35,506 nucleotides of DNA, taken from contig NZ_JAILZV010000011.1 of the NCBI RefSeq assembly GCF_023512315.1, positions 1-35,506 of the forward strand, written 5' to 3'. The DNA comes from Anoxybacillus sp. Lineage in GTDB: Bacteria; Bacillota; Bacilli; Bacillales; Anoxybacillaceae. Shown piece after piece: positions 1 through 9,435 of the stretch (position 1 is the stretch's first letter; the number at the start of each line of letters is the position of its first letter). The notes under the pieces are model-generated. The model ran no database searches, was not told where the DNA came from, and saw nothing but the letters and a program-made list of their open reading frames with translations. A program made the translations under genes and the position numbers.

Positions 1-672
1 GAACTGTATGACGAAGAAATTACAAAAAACGCGAAAGGGAAACCGGTTCGCGTCAAAACGTTAGGACAGCGGCAGTACATTATGGCAATTAAACAACACG
101 ATCTCGTGTTTGGCATCGGTCCGGCGGGAACAGGAAAAACGTACTTAGCCGTTGTCATGGCTGTGCAGGCGCTGAAAACAGGGCAAGTGAAGCGCATTAT
201 TTTAACGCGCCCAGCGGTCGAAGCAGGGGAAAATTTAGGATTTTTGCCAGGCGATTTAAAAGAAAAAGTCGACCCGTATTTACGTCCGCTTTACGATGCG
301 TTGCACGATGTATTAGGGGCTGACCATACGCAGCGGCTCATTGAACGCGGAACGATCGAAATCGCGCCGCTGGCATACATGCGCGGTCGGACATTAGAAG
401 ATGCGTTCGTCATTTTAGACGAGGCGCAAAATACGACCCCTTCGCAAATGAAAATGTTTTTAACACGGCTTGGTTTCGGTTCGAAGATGGTCATTACCGG
501 TGATATTTCGCAAGTCGATTTACCAAAAGGCGTTTCGTCAGGACTTGCGGTCGCGAAAGACATTTTAGCAGCGGTCAGCGGCATTTCATTCGTCTTTCTT
601 GAGCAGTCCGACGTCGTTCGCCATCCGCTCGTCGGGAAAATTATTGAAGCGTACGACCAAGCTGGTATATAA
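1..672 (+). CDS. phoH: PhoH-family P-loop ATPase, 5' end outside window
   Basis: The reading frame is open from base 1, so the gene begins upstream; 223 codons remain of a family usually near 320 residues. The visible part has a Walker A loop (GPAGTGKT, about 36 residues in) and a Walker B segment (VILDEAQN), with the conserved [10 protein letters not shown] stretch between them, which together mark the PhoH ATPase domain. PhoH is a cytoplasmic ATPase/nucleotide-binding protein tied to RNA metabolism; its precise role in bacilli is poorly defined. The missing N-terminal part would normally carry a small KH-like or PhoH-specific domain. A strong terminator follows directly, so it is cut off transcriptionally from ybeY, unlike the continuous cluster of B. 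subtilis. Family identification is secure; only the function is uncertain. Confidence 0.95.
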   Translation, partial: ELYDEEITKNAKGKPVRVKTLGQRQYIMAIKQHDLVFGIGPAGTGKTYLAVVMAVQALKTGQVKRIILTRPAVEAGENLGFLPGDLKEKVDPYLRPLYDALHDVLGADHTQRLIERGTIEIAPLAYMRGRTLEDAFVILDEAQNTTPSQMKMFLTRLGFGSKMVITGDISQVDLPKGVSSGLAVAKDILAAVSGISFVFLEQSDVVRHPLVGKIIEAYDQAGI

Positions 673-682
673 TAGAAATGTC

Positions 683-712
683 AGGCCCATCTTGCGCATG
701 GGTCTCTTTTTG
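683..712 (+). terminator. Intrinsic terminator after phoH
   Basis: An 8-bp stem with one G-U pair (AGGCCCAT at 683-690 against ATGGGTCT at 698-705), a 7-nt loop and a run of five T. It sits 10 bases after the phoH stop and ends the phoH transcript. Confidence 0.8.
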
Positions 713-743
713 TCCAAACTATCAATAGAAAAGGGGAAGACCT

Positions 744-1214
744 ATGGCCCTATCCATCGATTGGATTGATGAAACAGGAGAAGTAACCGATGAACAAATT
801 CAAACGCTCGAGCAGTTATTGTGCTACGCGGCTGAAGTCGAACAAGTGCCAGACGGTGCGGAGGTGAGTATTTCGTTTGTCGACAATGAACAAATTCGGA
901 TCATTAACCGTGATTATCGCGGAAAAGACCAGCCGACCGATGTCATTTCCTTTGCCCTTGAAGAAATGGGAGAAGGCGAAATAGAAATTGTCGGAGCAGA
1001 CATCCCACCAGTGCTCGGCGATATTATTATTTCTGTCCCGAAAGCAAAAGAGCAAGCCGCAGAATACGGGCATTCGCTCATGCGCGAACTCGGCTTTTTA
1101 GCGGTGCATGGCTTTTTGCACTTGCTTGGGTATGACCACGAAACAGAAGAAGAAGAGAAAGAAATGTTTGCAAAACAAGAACAAATTCTTGAAAAATATG
1201 GGTTAAAGCGATAA
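744..1214 (+). CDS. ybeY: Endoribonuclease YbeY (rRNA maturation factor)
   Basis: YbeY is a zinc-dependent single-strand endoribonuclease needed for 16S rRNA 3'-end maturation and ribosome quality control in the cytoplasm. The diagnostic HxxxHxxxxxH zinc motif is intact: H122, H126 and H132 within HGFLHLLGYDH. At 156 residues it is full length (B. subtilis YqfG is about the same). The ATG follows a GGGGAAG ribosome site. It is the first gene after the phoH terminator and lies 19 bp ahead of dgkA, with which it is probably co-transcribed. In B. subtilis a large 7TM-HD phosphodiesterase gene (yqfF/pgpH) separates phoH from this gene; here there is only a 71-bp spacer. Confidence 0.96.
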   Translation: MALSIDWIDETGEVTDEQIQTLEQLLCYAAEVEQVPDGAEVSISFVDNEQIRIINRDYRGKDQPTDVISFALEEMGEGEIEIVGADIPPVLGDIIISVPKAKEQAAEYGHSLMRELGFLAVHGFLHLLGYDHETEEEEKEMFAKQEQILEKYGLKR

Positions 1215-1233
1215 ATGTAGGAACAAGCCAAAT

Positions 1234-1575
1234 ATGAAATGGAAACGTTTTCTTGATGCGTGGGCAGGAATTGTCGTTGCTGTAAAAGAAGAAGCGCATA
1301 TGAAAATTCACTTGCTAGCAGCTTTCGTTGCCGTGTCGCTGGCGTTTATGTTCCGCCTTTCCGTGCAGGAATGGCTTGTGTTGTTAATTGTTATCGCGCT
1401 CGTCATTAGTTTAGAGTTAATCAACACCGCGATTGAACGCGCCGTTGATTTAGTGACAGAGGAGTTTCATCCGCTTGCGAAAGCAGCAAAAGACATTGCT
1501 GCTGGAGCGGTACTTGTTGCAGCAGTAATCGCAGCAATTGTCGGAGCAATTATTTTTCTTCCCTACATTATTTGA
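1234..1575 (+). CDS. dgkA: Undecaprenol/diacylglycerol kinase, DgkA family
   Basis: A small integral membrane kinase of 113 residues. In Gram-positive bacteria this family phosphorylates undecaprenol, recycling the lipid carrier for wall synthesis. The family signature ELINTAIERAVD (about residues 67-78) supplies the conserved acidic and asparagine catalytic residues, and E20 sits in the first amphipathic helix. Three membrane segments are visible, roughly at residues 27-45, 47-65 and 88-110. The ATG at 1234 is preceded by TAGGAA about 10 bases away. The gene follows ybeY by 19 bp and stops 120 bp before cdd. The undecaprenol preference is inferred from characterised Gram-positive relatives. 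Confidence 0.93.
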   Translation: MKWKRFLDAWAGIVVAVKEEAHMKIHLLAAFVAVSLAFMFRLSVQEWLVLLIVIALVISLELINTAIERAVDLVTEEFHPLAKAAKDIAAGAVLVAAVIAAIVGAIIFLPYII

Positions 1576-1662
1576 TAAACAAATGGTAAAATTCTAATTT
1601 TTCTGTTAATTTTCTTGCGAAGAGAGATGAAATTTTTCTCAATTTCTTGTAAAATAAAGAAA

Positions 1663-1676
1663 GAGGCAATTGCCTC
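1663..1676. promoter_or_regulatory. Perfect 14-bp palindrome in the cdd leader
   Basis: GAGGCAATTGCCTC reads the same on both strands. It lies 19 bases before the cdd start codon and just upstream of the AAGGAAGGA ribosome site, downstream of a TAAAAT that could be a -10 element (1650-1655). It could be a dimeric regulator's operator or a short RNA hairpin. No T-run follows, so it is not a terminator. No known regulator is matched. Confidence 0.35.
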
Positions 1677-1680
1677 GTAA

Positions 1681-2995
<1,315 letters not shown>

Positions 2996-3115
2996 CAAAT
3001 TTTATATAACATAAATCATTTGCCGTAATGCCAACCTAATAAATAGCTCGGGCGAGTGTTTATGGCGATTTGCCGACAACACAGAAAGATCCTGCAGGCG
3101 GAAAGGTGTGGTTCA

Positions 3116-3256
3116 ATGCTTGAGTTTACGTGGAAGCTGTTCAGCCAAACAGGAAATATCGACACGTATCTCCTTTTTAAAGAGCTTGAAAAAGAGCATC
3201 AACCAAAAGATGAGCAAGAGCAAGAGTTGACAGAAATGGACCAGCCGATTTTCTAA
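3116..3256 (+). CDS. yqzL: YqzL-family small protein
   Basis: A 46-residue protein matching the short YqzL family found between era and recO in bacilli: it begins [20 protein letters not shown] and has a highly acidic, Gln/Glu-rich tail. The function is unknown. I chose the ATG at 3116 because a GGAAAGGTG ribosome site lies 7 bases upstream and because known family members start there; the longer frame from 3056 would add about 20 unrelated residues. The recO start follows 28 bp after the stop, with a small hairpin (AAGCTG against CAGCTT) between them. Confidence 0.85.
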   Translation: MLEFTWKLFSQTGNIDTYLLFKELEKEHQPKDEQEQELTEMDQPIF

Positions 3257-3284
3257 GCTGCTTTTCAGCTTGGTGGTGATTGCA

Positions 3285-4040
3285 TTGTTGGAAAAATGCG
3301 AAGCGATTGTGCTTCGAACAGTAGATTACGGGGAAACGAACAAGATTGTGACGTTATGGACAAGGGAATGGGGGAAGGTGGCTGTCATGGCTCGCGGTGC
3401 CAAAAAGCCGAGCAGCCGCCTTTCGTCTGTCACGCAGTTGTTTACATACGGATATTATTTAGTGCAAAAAAGCCGCGGGGTTGGCAGCTTGCAGCAAGCG
3501 GAAATTATCGATTCGTTGCGCGGCATTCGGGAAAATATTTTCGCTACCGCCTATGCTTCGTATATTGTCGAGTTGACGGACAAAGTGACAGAAGAGCAGC
3601 GCCCGAATCCATATTTGTTTGAGTTGCTGCTGCAAACATTAAAATATATGAACGATGGGTTGGATTTAGAAATCCTTACATATATTTATGAGATGAAAAT
3701 GTTGCGTGTGATGGGATTGCATCCGATGTTAGACGGTTGTGCCGTTTGCAAACAATCGGAAGGAATGTTTTCGTTCTCAGTGAAAGAGGGTGGCTTTCTT
3801 TGCCATCGTTGCGAAGCGACCGACCCTCATCGGTTGCCGCTTTCTCCTGCGGCGGTAAAGTTGTTGCGCCTGTTTTATTATTTCGATTTGTCGCGGCTTG
3901 GGAAAATTTCCGTCAAGGAAGAAACGAAAAAAGAATTGAACCGCATCATTTCCGCCTATTACGATGAATACTCCGGTCTTTCATTAAAAACAAAACGCTT
4001 TTTAACGCAAATCGAGCAGTTAAAAAATCATTTGCAATAA
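3285..4040 (+). CDS. recO: DNA repair protein RecO
   Basis: RecO loads RecA onto SSB-coated single-stranded DNA in the RecFOR pathway. The N-terminal OB fold begins [17 protein letters not shown], and the C-terminal zinc finger has four cysteines (C152, C155, C173, C176) as in Gram-positive RecO. Length is 251 residues, close to the 255 of B. subtilis. I chose the TTG at 3285 over the TTG at 3270 because GGTGGTGA lies 5 bases upstream and because homologues start at this point. The gene is followed by a terminator and then ccpN; the glyQ-glyS pair found here in B. subtilis is absent. Confidence 0.95.
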   Translation: MLEKCEAIVLRTVDYGETNKIVTLWTREWGKVAVMARGAKKPSSRLSSVTQLFTYGYYLVQKSRGVGSLQQAEIIDSLRGIRENIFATAYASYIVELTDKVTEEQRPNPYLFELLLQTLKYMNDGLDLEILTYIYEMKMLRVMGLHPMLDGCAVCKQSEGMFSFSVKEGGFLCHRCEATDPHRLPLSPAAVKLLRLFYYFDLSRLGKISVKEETKKELNRIISAYYDEYSGLSLKTKRFLTQIEQLKNHLQ

Positions 4041-4041
4041 C

Positions 4042-4075
4042 AGGGCTGTGCCAACAAAAGGGCAGCCTTTTTTCT
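4042..4075 (+). terminator. Intrinsic terminator after recO
   Basis: GGCTG (4044-4048) pairs with CAGCC (4063-4067), extended by A-T and G-U pairs, and is followed by six T. It begins one base after the recO stop. Confidence 0.7.
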
Positions 4076-4123
4076 TGCCAGTCGCCTGTGCCTCTCGTTT
4101 TTTTGAATTTTCGTGATTTCTCC

Positions 4124-4151
4124 TTTGCAAAGAGGGGAATTAAGTTATAAT
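4124..4151 (+). promoter_or_regulatory. Sigma-A-type promoter of ccpN-ppsR
   Basis: A perfect TATAAT (4146-4151) with TTTGCA (4124-4129) 16 bp upstream, or TTGCAA one base later with 15 bp. The expected start is near 4158, inside the small palindrome CGTATACG, leaving a leader of about 40 bases with the ribosome site TAAGGTGGTGA. Confidence 0.6.
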
Positions 4152-4196
4152 ATTTTCGTATACGTATGTCTTTTTTAGTTTTTCGTAAGGTGGTGA

Positions 4197-4832
4197 ATGA
4201 CAATCGAACTAAATAAGCGCCAAGAGCAAATTTTGCAAATCGTCAAGGATCATGGCCCGATTACTGGGGAGAGCATTGCCGAGAGATTAAATTTAACACG
4301 GGCAACGCTTCGTCCGGATTTGGCGATTTTAACGATGGCCGGCTATTTGGAAGCAAGACCGAGAGTCGGTTATTTTTATACAGGGAAAACCGGCACCCAA
4401 CTTCTTGCTGATCGGCTGAAAAAACTAAAAGTATGTGATTATCAATCGATTCCTGTTGTTGTGAATGAAAACGTTAGCGTGTATGATGCCATCGTCACCA
4501 TGTTTTTAGAAGACGTAGGGACGTTATTCGTCGTTGATGAAGAATCGCTGTTAGCCGGTGTGTTGTCGCGGAAAGACTTGTTGCGGACAAGCATCGGGAA
4601 ACAAGAGCTTACGTCCATTCCGGTAAATATTATTATGACAAGAATGCCGAATATTACCGTCTGTTATAAAGACGATTTATTAATCGATGTTGCCGAACGG
4701 TTAATTGAGAAACAAATTGATGCGATGCCGGTTGTAAAAAAGACGGAAAAAGGATTTGAAGTCATCGGCAGAATTACAAAAACGAACATTACGAAAGCGT
4801 TTGTTGCGTTAGCGAAAGATGATTTGCTGTAA
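4197..4832 (+). CDS. ccpN: Catabolite repressor CcpN (HTH plus CBS pair)
   Basis: CcpN represses gluconeogenic genes (gapB, pckA) and the small RNA SR1 in B. subtilis when glycolytic substrates are present. The N-terminal winged helix-turn-helix (about residues 5-60, with TRATLRPDLAIL as recognition region) is followed by two CBS domains (about 75-135 and 145-205) that sense nucleotides. Length is 211 residues, against 212 in B. subtilis. The ATG follows AAGGTGGTGA. It is co-transcribed with ppsR 12 bp downstream, the pairing typical of bacilli. It has its own promoter and a preceding terminator. Confidence 0.95.
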   Translation: MTIELNKRQEQILQIVKDHGPITGESIAERLNLTRATLRPDLAILTMAGYLEARPRVGYFYTGKTGTQLLADRLKKLKVCDYQSIPVVVNENVSVYDAIVTMFLEDVGTLFVVDEESLLAGVLSRKDLLRTSIGKQELTSIPVNIIMTRMPNITVCYKDDLLIDVAERLIEKQIDAMPVVKKTEKGFEVIGRITKTNITKAFVALAKDDLL

Positions 4833-4844
4833 GGAGGTTGGGGA

Positions 4845-5642
4845 ATGCAACGCGTCGTATACGTAGTTTCTGACTCAGGGGGGGAAACGGCGGAATTAGT
4901 CGTCAAAGCAGCCGCTAGTCAATTTAATAGCTCGATTATTCAATTAAAACGCGTGCCGTACGTCGAAGATACGACAACATTGAAAGAAGTCGTTGCGCTT
5001 GCGAAAATGAACGATGCGATTATTGCATTTACGCTCGTTGTACCGCAAATGCGCCAGTTTTTAATCGAAGAGGCGCAGCGCGAAGGGGTAGAGGTGTATG
5101 ATATTATCGGTCCGCTTATCGAAAAAATGCGCGATTTGTTTCAGATGACGCCGCGGTATGAACCAGGACAAGTGCGCGTGCTTGATGAAGATTATTTTAA
5201 GAAGATCGAAGCGATTGAATTCGCAGTGAAATATGATGACGGTCGTGACCCGCGCGGCATTTTACGCGCAGATATTGTGTTAATAGGGGTGTCACGCACC
5301 TCGAAAACACCGCTTTCCCAATATTTAGCGCATAAACGTCTGAAAGTGGCAAACGTCCCGATTGTACCAGAAGTCGAGCCACCGGAAGAGCTGTTTAAAG
5401 TATCACCGGAAAAATGTTTTGGATTAAAAATTAGCCCAGAAAAATTAAACTCGATTCGCCGTGAGCGATTAAAAGCGCTCGGCCTAGACGATAAAGCAAT
5501 TTATGCGAATATCGAACGAATTAAAGAAGAATTGGATTACTTTGATAAAGTCATTCAAAAAATCGGCTGCGATGTTATTGATGTGACGAATAAAGCGGTG
5601 GAAGAAACAGCGAACATCATTATGAAAAAACGAAAGTTATAA
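4845..5642 (+). CDS. ppsR: Pyruvate, phosphate dikinase regulatory protein (YqfL)
   Basis: A bifunctional serine/threonine kinase and pyrophosphorylase of the DUF299 family. Characterised members phosphorylate and reactivate pyruvate phosphate dikinase using ADP and phosphate. The P-loop GVSRTSKT is at residues 148-155, and the N-terminus [11 protein letters not shown] is a family hallmark. Length is 265 residues. A near-perfect AAGGAGG ribosome site precedes the ATG. It sits directly behind ccpN; in B. subtilis YqfL modulates CcpN activity, which is the likelier role if the organism lacks a dikinase. No dikinase gene is in the window, so the substrate is open. Confidence 0.93.
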   Translation: MQRVVYVVSDSGGETAELVVKAAASQFNSSIIQLKRVPYVEDTTTLKEVVALAKMNDAIIAFTLVVPQMRQFLIEEAQREGVEVYDIIGPLIEKMRDLFQMTPRYEPGQVRVLDEDYFKKIEAIEFAVKYDDGRDPRGILRADIVLIGVSRTSKTPLSQYLAHKRLKVANVPIVPEVEPPEELFKVSPEKCFGLKISPEKLNSIRRERLKALGLDDKAIYANIERIKEELDYFDKVIQKIGCDVIDVTNKAVEETANIIMKKRKL

Positions 5643-5650
5643 CCGACAAA

Positions 5651-5683
5651 AACGGGCTGAGCCAAGGCGAAGCTCGTTTTATT
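5651..5683 (+). terminator. Intrinsic terminator after ppsR
   Basis: AACGGGCT (5651-5658) pairs with AGCTCGTT (5671-5678) with one G-U pair, then TTTTATTT. It closes the ccpN-ppsR operon. Confidence 0.75.
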
Positions 5684-5740
5684 TCTTCTCCACGAAAAAC
5701 GAGGGGATATTTTTTTATAGCATATTCTATTCGTTTGTAT

Positions 5741-5746
5741 TATAAT
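5741..5746 (+). promoter_or_regulatory. Possible -10 element ahead of the yaiI-dnaG-sigA operon
   Basis: A perfect TATAAT lies 50 bp before the first ATG of the operon. There is no good -35 hexamer at the right distance (TAGCAT at 17 bp), so this is only a candidate. Confidence 0.35.
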
Positions 5747-5790
5747 AAAAAATTGTGATAAAAGCACGTTTAGAGCGTATAGAGAACGAG

Positions 5791-5808
5791 TAAACTATGT
5801 ATAGTTTA
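5791..5808. repeat. Inverted repeat over the first ATG of the YaiI gene
   Basis: TAAACTA and TAGTTTA are perfect 7-bp arms around TGTA. The right half of the left arm contains the first base of the ATG at 5797. It could be an operator or a weak RNA hairpin that would hide that start codon. Confidence 0.35.
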
Positions 5809-6351
5809 TTGTCAAGAAGGGAATCGACAAAATTCGGCGATGGTCATAGGAGGAGAAGCAGGATTTTTGAGAAACATGTAGAAAAGGAAACGTATGCACG
5901 GCGAGATTTGACTATTTTTGTCGATGCGGACGCTTGTCCTGTGAAACAAGAAATTTTTTCGCTCGCTCGTCAATATAATGTAGAGAGCGTGTTTGTGTCT
6001 TCCTACAGCCATTTTTCGCACGACCAACCGATGCAATGGGTATATGTCGATGCAGAAAAAGAAGCGGTGGATTTATACATCGTCAACCATGCGAAGGCGG
6101 GCGATGTCGTCGTCACGCAAGATGTTGGGTTAGCGAGCATGCTCGTCCATCGAAATATTTACGTCGTTTCTCCGCGTGGAAACGTGTATACGGAAGAAGA
6201 AATGGGCCATCGGCTCTATGTTCGCTACCTGCATGCGAAACAGCGAAGACAAGGAGTGTATGCGAAAGGAATGAAGCGTTTTTCCGCGGAAGAACGACAG
6301 ACGTTTCGAAAAAGTTTCGAAAAAATTTTGTCGAAACTCGCAGGAAAATAG
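5797..6351 (+). CDS. yaiI: YaiI/YqxD family (UPF0178) protein, start uncertain
   Basis: UPF0178 proteins resemble NYN/PIN-type nucleases; the core begins TIFVDADACPVK, followed by the conserved TQDVGLA and SPRGNVYTEEEM stretches. The function is not established. It is first in an operon with dnaG and sigA, as yqxD is in B. subtilis. The coordinates are the longest ATG frame, 184 residues, but residues 1-37 are an Arg/Lys-rich tail foreign to the family. Starting at the in-frame TTG at 5908 would give 147 residues, the usual family length, but it lacks a ribosome site. The excellent AGGAGGAG at 5848-5855 has only an in-frame ATT (5863) at the right distance. Confidence 0.85.
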   Translation: MYSLLSRRESTKFGDGHRRRSRIFEKHVEKETYARRDLTIFVDADACPVKQEIFSLARQYNVESVFVSSYSHFSHDQPMQWVYVDAEKEAVDLYIVNHAKAGDVVVTQDVGLASMLVHRNIYVVSPRGNVYTEEEMGHRLYVRYLHAKQRRQGVYAKGMKRFSAEERQTFRKSFEKILSKLAGK

Positions 6352-6388
6352 ACATAGGTCGAGAATAATACATTACGGAGTTGTTCAT

Positions 6389-8173
6389 ATGGGATATCGC
6401 CTTCCCGAAGAAACAATTGAAGAAATCCGGCGAGCGGTTGATATCGTCGATGTGATTAGTGAGTACGTCCAGCTGAAAAAACAAGGACGAAATTATTTCG
6501 GACTTTGCCCGTTCCATGGAGAGAAAACGCCATCGTTTTCCGTCTCTCCGGATAAACAAATTTTTCATTGTTTTGGTTGCGGAGCAGGCGGAAATGTTTT
6601 CTCATTTTTGATGGACATTGAAGGGCTATCGTTTGTAGAGGCAGCCGAGCGGCTAGCAGTACGTGCGAACATAGATTTATCGCATTTTGCACTCCAAGAA
6701 CAGCCGAAGCGGATAGCGGAAACGAACGATACAAAAAAAATGATCGAAGCGCATGAACTTTTAAAGAAATTTTATCATCATTTGCTCATAAATACAAAAG
6801 AGGGGCAAGAAGCGCTTCATTATTTGCAAACACGAGGCATTTCATTGACAGCCATTGAGCAGTTTGAAATTGGCTACTCGCCCCCAGCTTGGGACGTAGC
6901 AGTAAAGTTTTTAAACGGTCGAGGGTTTCCGCTCGAACTGATGGAAAAGGCGGGACTTATCATCCGCAAAGAAGACGGCAATTATTTTGACCGTTTTCGC
7001 AACCGAATTATGTTCCCAATTCATAATCATCATGGGGAAACAGTCGCGTTTTCCGGGCGAGCCTTTGGAGAGGGACAGCCTAAATATTTAAACAGCCCAG
7101 AAACGCCGATTTTTCATAAAGGGAAAATTTTATACCATTTTCACCGAGCGCGACTCCCGATTCGAAAACAGCAGCAAGCCGTTTTATTTGAAGGGTTTGC
7201 GGATGTTATTTCAGCGGTGCAAGCGGGGGTTGTAAATGCGGTTGCCACGATGGGGACGGCATTAAGTGAAGAACAGGCACGTATTTTGCGGCGAAACGCG
7301 GAAACGGTCGTCATTTGTTATGACGGGGACTCAGCAGGGATGGACGCAGCGGTGCGGGCAGCGGAATTACTAGCACAAGCCGGCTGCCATGTGAAAATTG
7401 CAACAATTCCTGACGGGCTTGACCCAGATGAGTATATTCGCCGAAACGGCTCAGAGTCCTTTCAGCGAACCATCCTTGATTCGAGCCGTTCCCTCACAGC
7501 ATTTAAATTAGCGTATTTGCGTAAGGGGAAAAATTTAACAAACGAAAATGATCAAATTCGTTATATTGACGAAGCGTTGCGCGAAATTAGCCGACTTTCT
7601 TCTCCTGTGGAACTAGACTATTATTTGCGCCAGCTCGCGAACGAATTTTCCCTTTCCTTAGCTGCCTTAGAACGGCAATTAGAACGTTACAAAAAGAAAG
7701 AACATGTTGCTCGCGAACGGCACGTGACGCGTCAGCAGCCGCTACAGAAAAAGTTGCTTCCAGCGTTTCATAATGCGGAGCGGATGTTGCTTGCTCATAT
7801 GTTGCGCAGCCGTGACGTCGCGTTTACTGTCCAACAGACGGTGCAAGGCGGATTCAACATCGAGGAACATCGGGCAATTGCGGCTTACCTTTATGCGTTT
7901 TACGAAGAAGGGAACGAACCAGATGTCAGCGCGTTGCTAGCTCGTCTACCGAACGAGTTAAAGCCGCTTGTAACCGAGCTATCGATGATGCTCATTAATG
8001 AAAATCTTTCTTCCCAAGAATTAAATGATTATATGAAACATGTGTTGAATTACCCAAAATGGTTAAAGCTAAAAGAAAAAGAACAAGAAAAACTAGAAGC
8101 AGAGCGGCAAAAAGATTTTTTAAAGGCGGCACGCATCGCCCAAGAAATTCTCGAAATGAAAAAACAATTGTAG
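6389..8173 (+). CDS. dnaG: DNA primase
   Basis: Synthesises RNA primers for replication at the fork with the DnaB-type helicase. The N-terminal CHC2 zinc-binding domain has C40, H43, C61 and C64. The TOPRIM catalytic core shows the acidic EGFAD motif (about residue 270) and VICYDGDSAG (about 310). The C-terminal region, from about 450, is the divergent helicase-interaction domain. Length is 594 residues, near the 603 of B. subtilis. The ATG is preceded by ACGGAG at a good distance. It is the middle gene of the yaiI-dnaG-sigA operon, with gaps of 37 and 34 bp. Confidence 0.98.
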   Translation: MGYRLPEETIEEIRRAVDIVDVISEYVQLKKQGRNYFGLCPFHGEKTPSFSVSPDKQIFHCFGCGAGGNVFSFLMDIEGLSFVEAAERLAVRANIDLSHFALQEQPKRIAETNDTKKMIEAHELLKKFYHHLLINTKEGQEALHYLQTRGISLTAIEQFEIGYSPPAWDVAVKFLNGRGFPLELMEKAGLIIRKEDGNYFDRFRNRIMFPIHNHHGETVAFSGRAFGEGQPKYLNSPETPIFHKGKILYHFHRARLPIRKQQQAVLFEGFADVISAVQAGVVNAVATMGTALSEEQARILRRNAETVVICYDGDSAGMDAAVRAAELLAQAGCHVKIATIPDGLDPDEYIRRNGSESFQRTILDSSRSLTAFKLAYLRKGKNLTNENDQIRYIDEALREISRLSSPVELDYYLRQLANEFSLSLAALERQLERYKKKEHVARERHVTRQQPLQKKLLPAFHNAERMLLAHMLRSRDVAFTVQQTVQGGFNIEEHRAIAAYLYAFYEEGNEPDVSALLARLPNELKPLVTELSMMLINENLSSQELNDYMKHVLNYPKWLKLKEKEQEKLEAERQKDFLKAARIAQEILEMKKQL

Positions 8174-8207
8174 TGTGATGGGAAAGTTTTAGAAGGAAGG
8201 TGACGAG

Positions 8208-9329
8208 ATGGCTGAAAAATCAGCTCGTTCAAAACAAGTAGAAACGGATGCAACGTTAGAGCAAGTGAAAGAACAATTAGTGGAGTTAGGAAAAAAACGC
8301 GGAGTGTTAACATATGAAGAAATTGCCGAGCGGTTAGCAAGCTTCGACCTTGACTCCGATCAAATGGATGAGTACTACGAATATTTGACAGAGCAGGGAA
8401 TTGATGTGATCAGCGAATCGGATTTAGAAGACGATCCCGATTTAGATGATTTAAAAGAAGAAGAGTTTGATTTAAATGATTTAACCGTTCCGCCTGGGGT
8501 GAAAATTAACGATCCGGTTCGCATGTATTTAAAAGAGATTGGCCGCGTTCCGCTTTTGTCAGCGGAAGAAGAGATTGAGCTTGCGAAACGGATTGAGCAA
8601 GGGGACGAAGAGGCGAAACGTCGTCTTACGGAAGCGAACTTGCGCCTTGTCGTTAGCATTGCGAAACGCTATGTCGGTCGCGGCATGTTGTTTTTAGACC
8701 TCATTCAAGAGGGAAATATGGGACTAATTAAAGCGGTGGAAAAGTTTGACTACCGCAAAGGATATAAGTTCAGTACGTACGCAACGTGGTGGATTCGCCA
8801 AGCGATTACACGAGCAATTGCCGACCAAGCACGCACGATTCGCATTCCTGTTCATATGGTCGAAACGATTAATAAGCTCATCCGCGTCCAACGCCAACTT
8901 TTGCAAGATTTAGGCCGGGAACCGTCTCCGGAAGAGATTGCGGAAGAGATGGATTTAACGCCGGAGAAGGTGCGGGAGATTTTAAAAATTGCCCAAGAGC
9001 CGGTGTCGTTAGAAACCCCAATTGGCGAAGAAGACGATTCGCATTTAGGCGACTTTATCGAAGACCAAGACGCGACGTCTCCTTCAGAGCATGCGGCGTA
9101 TGAGCTATTAAAAGAGCAGCTCGAAGACGTGCTTGATACGTTAACAGACCGGGAAGAAAACGTGCTTCGCCTCCGCTTTGGGTTGGATGATGGACGCACG
9201 CGTACGCTAGAAGAAGTAGGAAAAGTGTTTGGCGTCACAAGAGAGCGCATTCGCCAAATCGAAGCAAAAGCGCTACGAAAATTGCGCCATCCAAGCCGCA
9301 GCAAACGCCTGAAAGACTTTTTAGAGTAA
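8208..9329 (+). CDS. sigA: Housekeeping RNA polymerase sigma factor SigA
   Basis: Primary sigma-70 factor that directs RNA polymerase to most promoters. Region 1.1 occupies about residues 1-80. Region 1.2 begins near [11 protein letters not shown]. Region 2 contains [12 protein letters not shown] and the -10 recognition helix [10 protein letters not shown]. Region 3 follows, and region 4.2 ends with the helix-turn-helix [20 protein letters not shown], which reads the -35 element. Length is 373 residues against 371 in B. subtilis. The ribosome site is AAGGAAGGTGA. The operon ends in a double hairpin with a 14-bp terminator stem. B. subtilis has a sigma-H promoter inside dnaG; I could not confirm one here. 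Confidence 0.98.
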   Translation: MAEKSARSKQVETDATLEQVKEQLVELGKKRGVLTYEEIAERLASFDLDSDQMDEYYEYLTEQGIDVISESDLEDDPDLDDLKEEEFDLNDLTVPPGVKINDPVRMYLKEIGRVPLLSAEEEIELAKRIEQGDEEAKRRLTEANLRLVVSIAKRYVGRGMLFLDLIQEGNMGLIKAVEKFDYRKGYKFSTYATWWIRQAITRAIADQARTIRIPVHMVETINKLIRVQRQLLQDLGREPSPEEIAEEMDLTPEKVREILKIAQEPVSLETPIGEEDDSHLGDFIEDQDATSPSEHAAYELLKEQLEDVLDTLTDREENVLRLRFGLDDGRTRTLEEVGKVFGVTRERIRQIEAKALRKLRHPSRSKRLKDFLE

Positions 9330-9339
9330 AAAACGTTCT

Positions 9340-9413
9340 CCGCGTTTTGAGCAATGCTTAAAACGCGGGGAATGAATAGTTTACTTCTTCGTGGAGAAGT
9401 AAACTATTTTTAT
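9340..9413 (+). terminator. Double hairpin and intrinsic terminator after sigA
   Basis: A first stem pairs CCGCGTTTT (9340-9348) with AAAACGCGG (9360-9368). A second perfect 14-bp stem (9375-9388 with 9395-9408, loop TCGTGG) is followed by a T-rich run. The second is a classical terminator; the first may protect the mRNA end. Confidence 0.85.
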
Positions 9414-9435
9414 TTCAATAGGAAGGTCGATCGGC

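Noticed and set aside
1615-1655. Full sigma-A promoter for cdd
   Set aside because: TTGCGA is about 29 bp from TAAAAT, too far apart, and no better -35 is present; only the -10-like element is mentioned.
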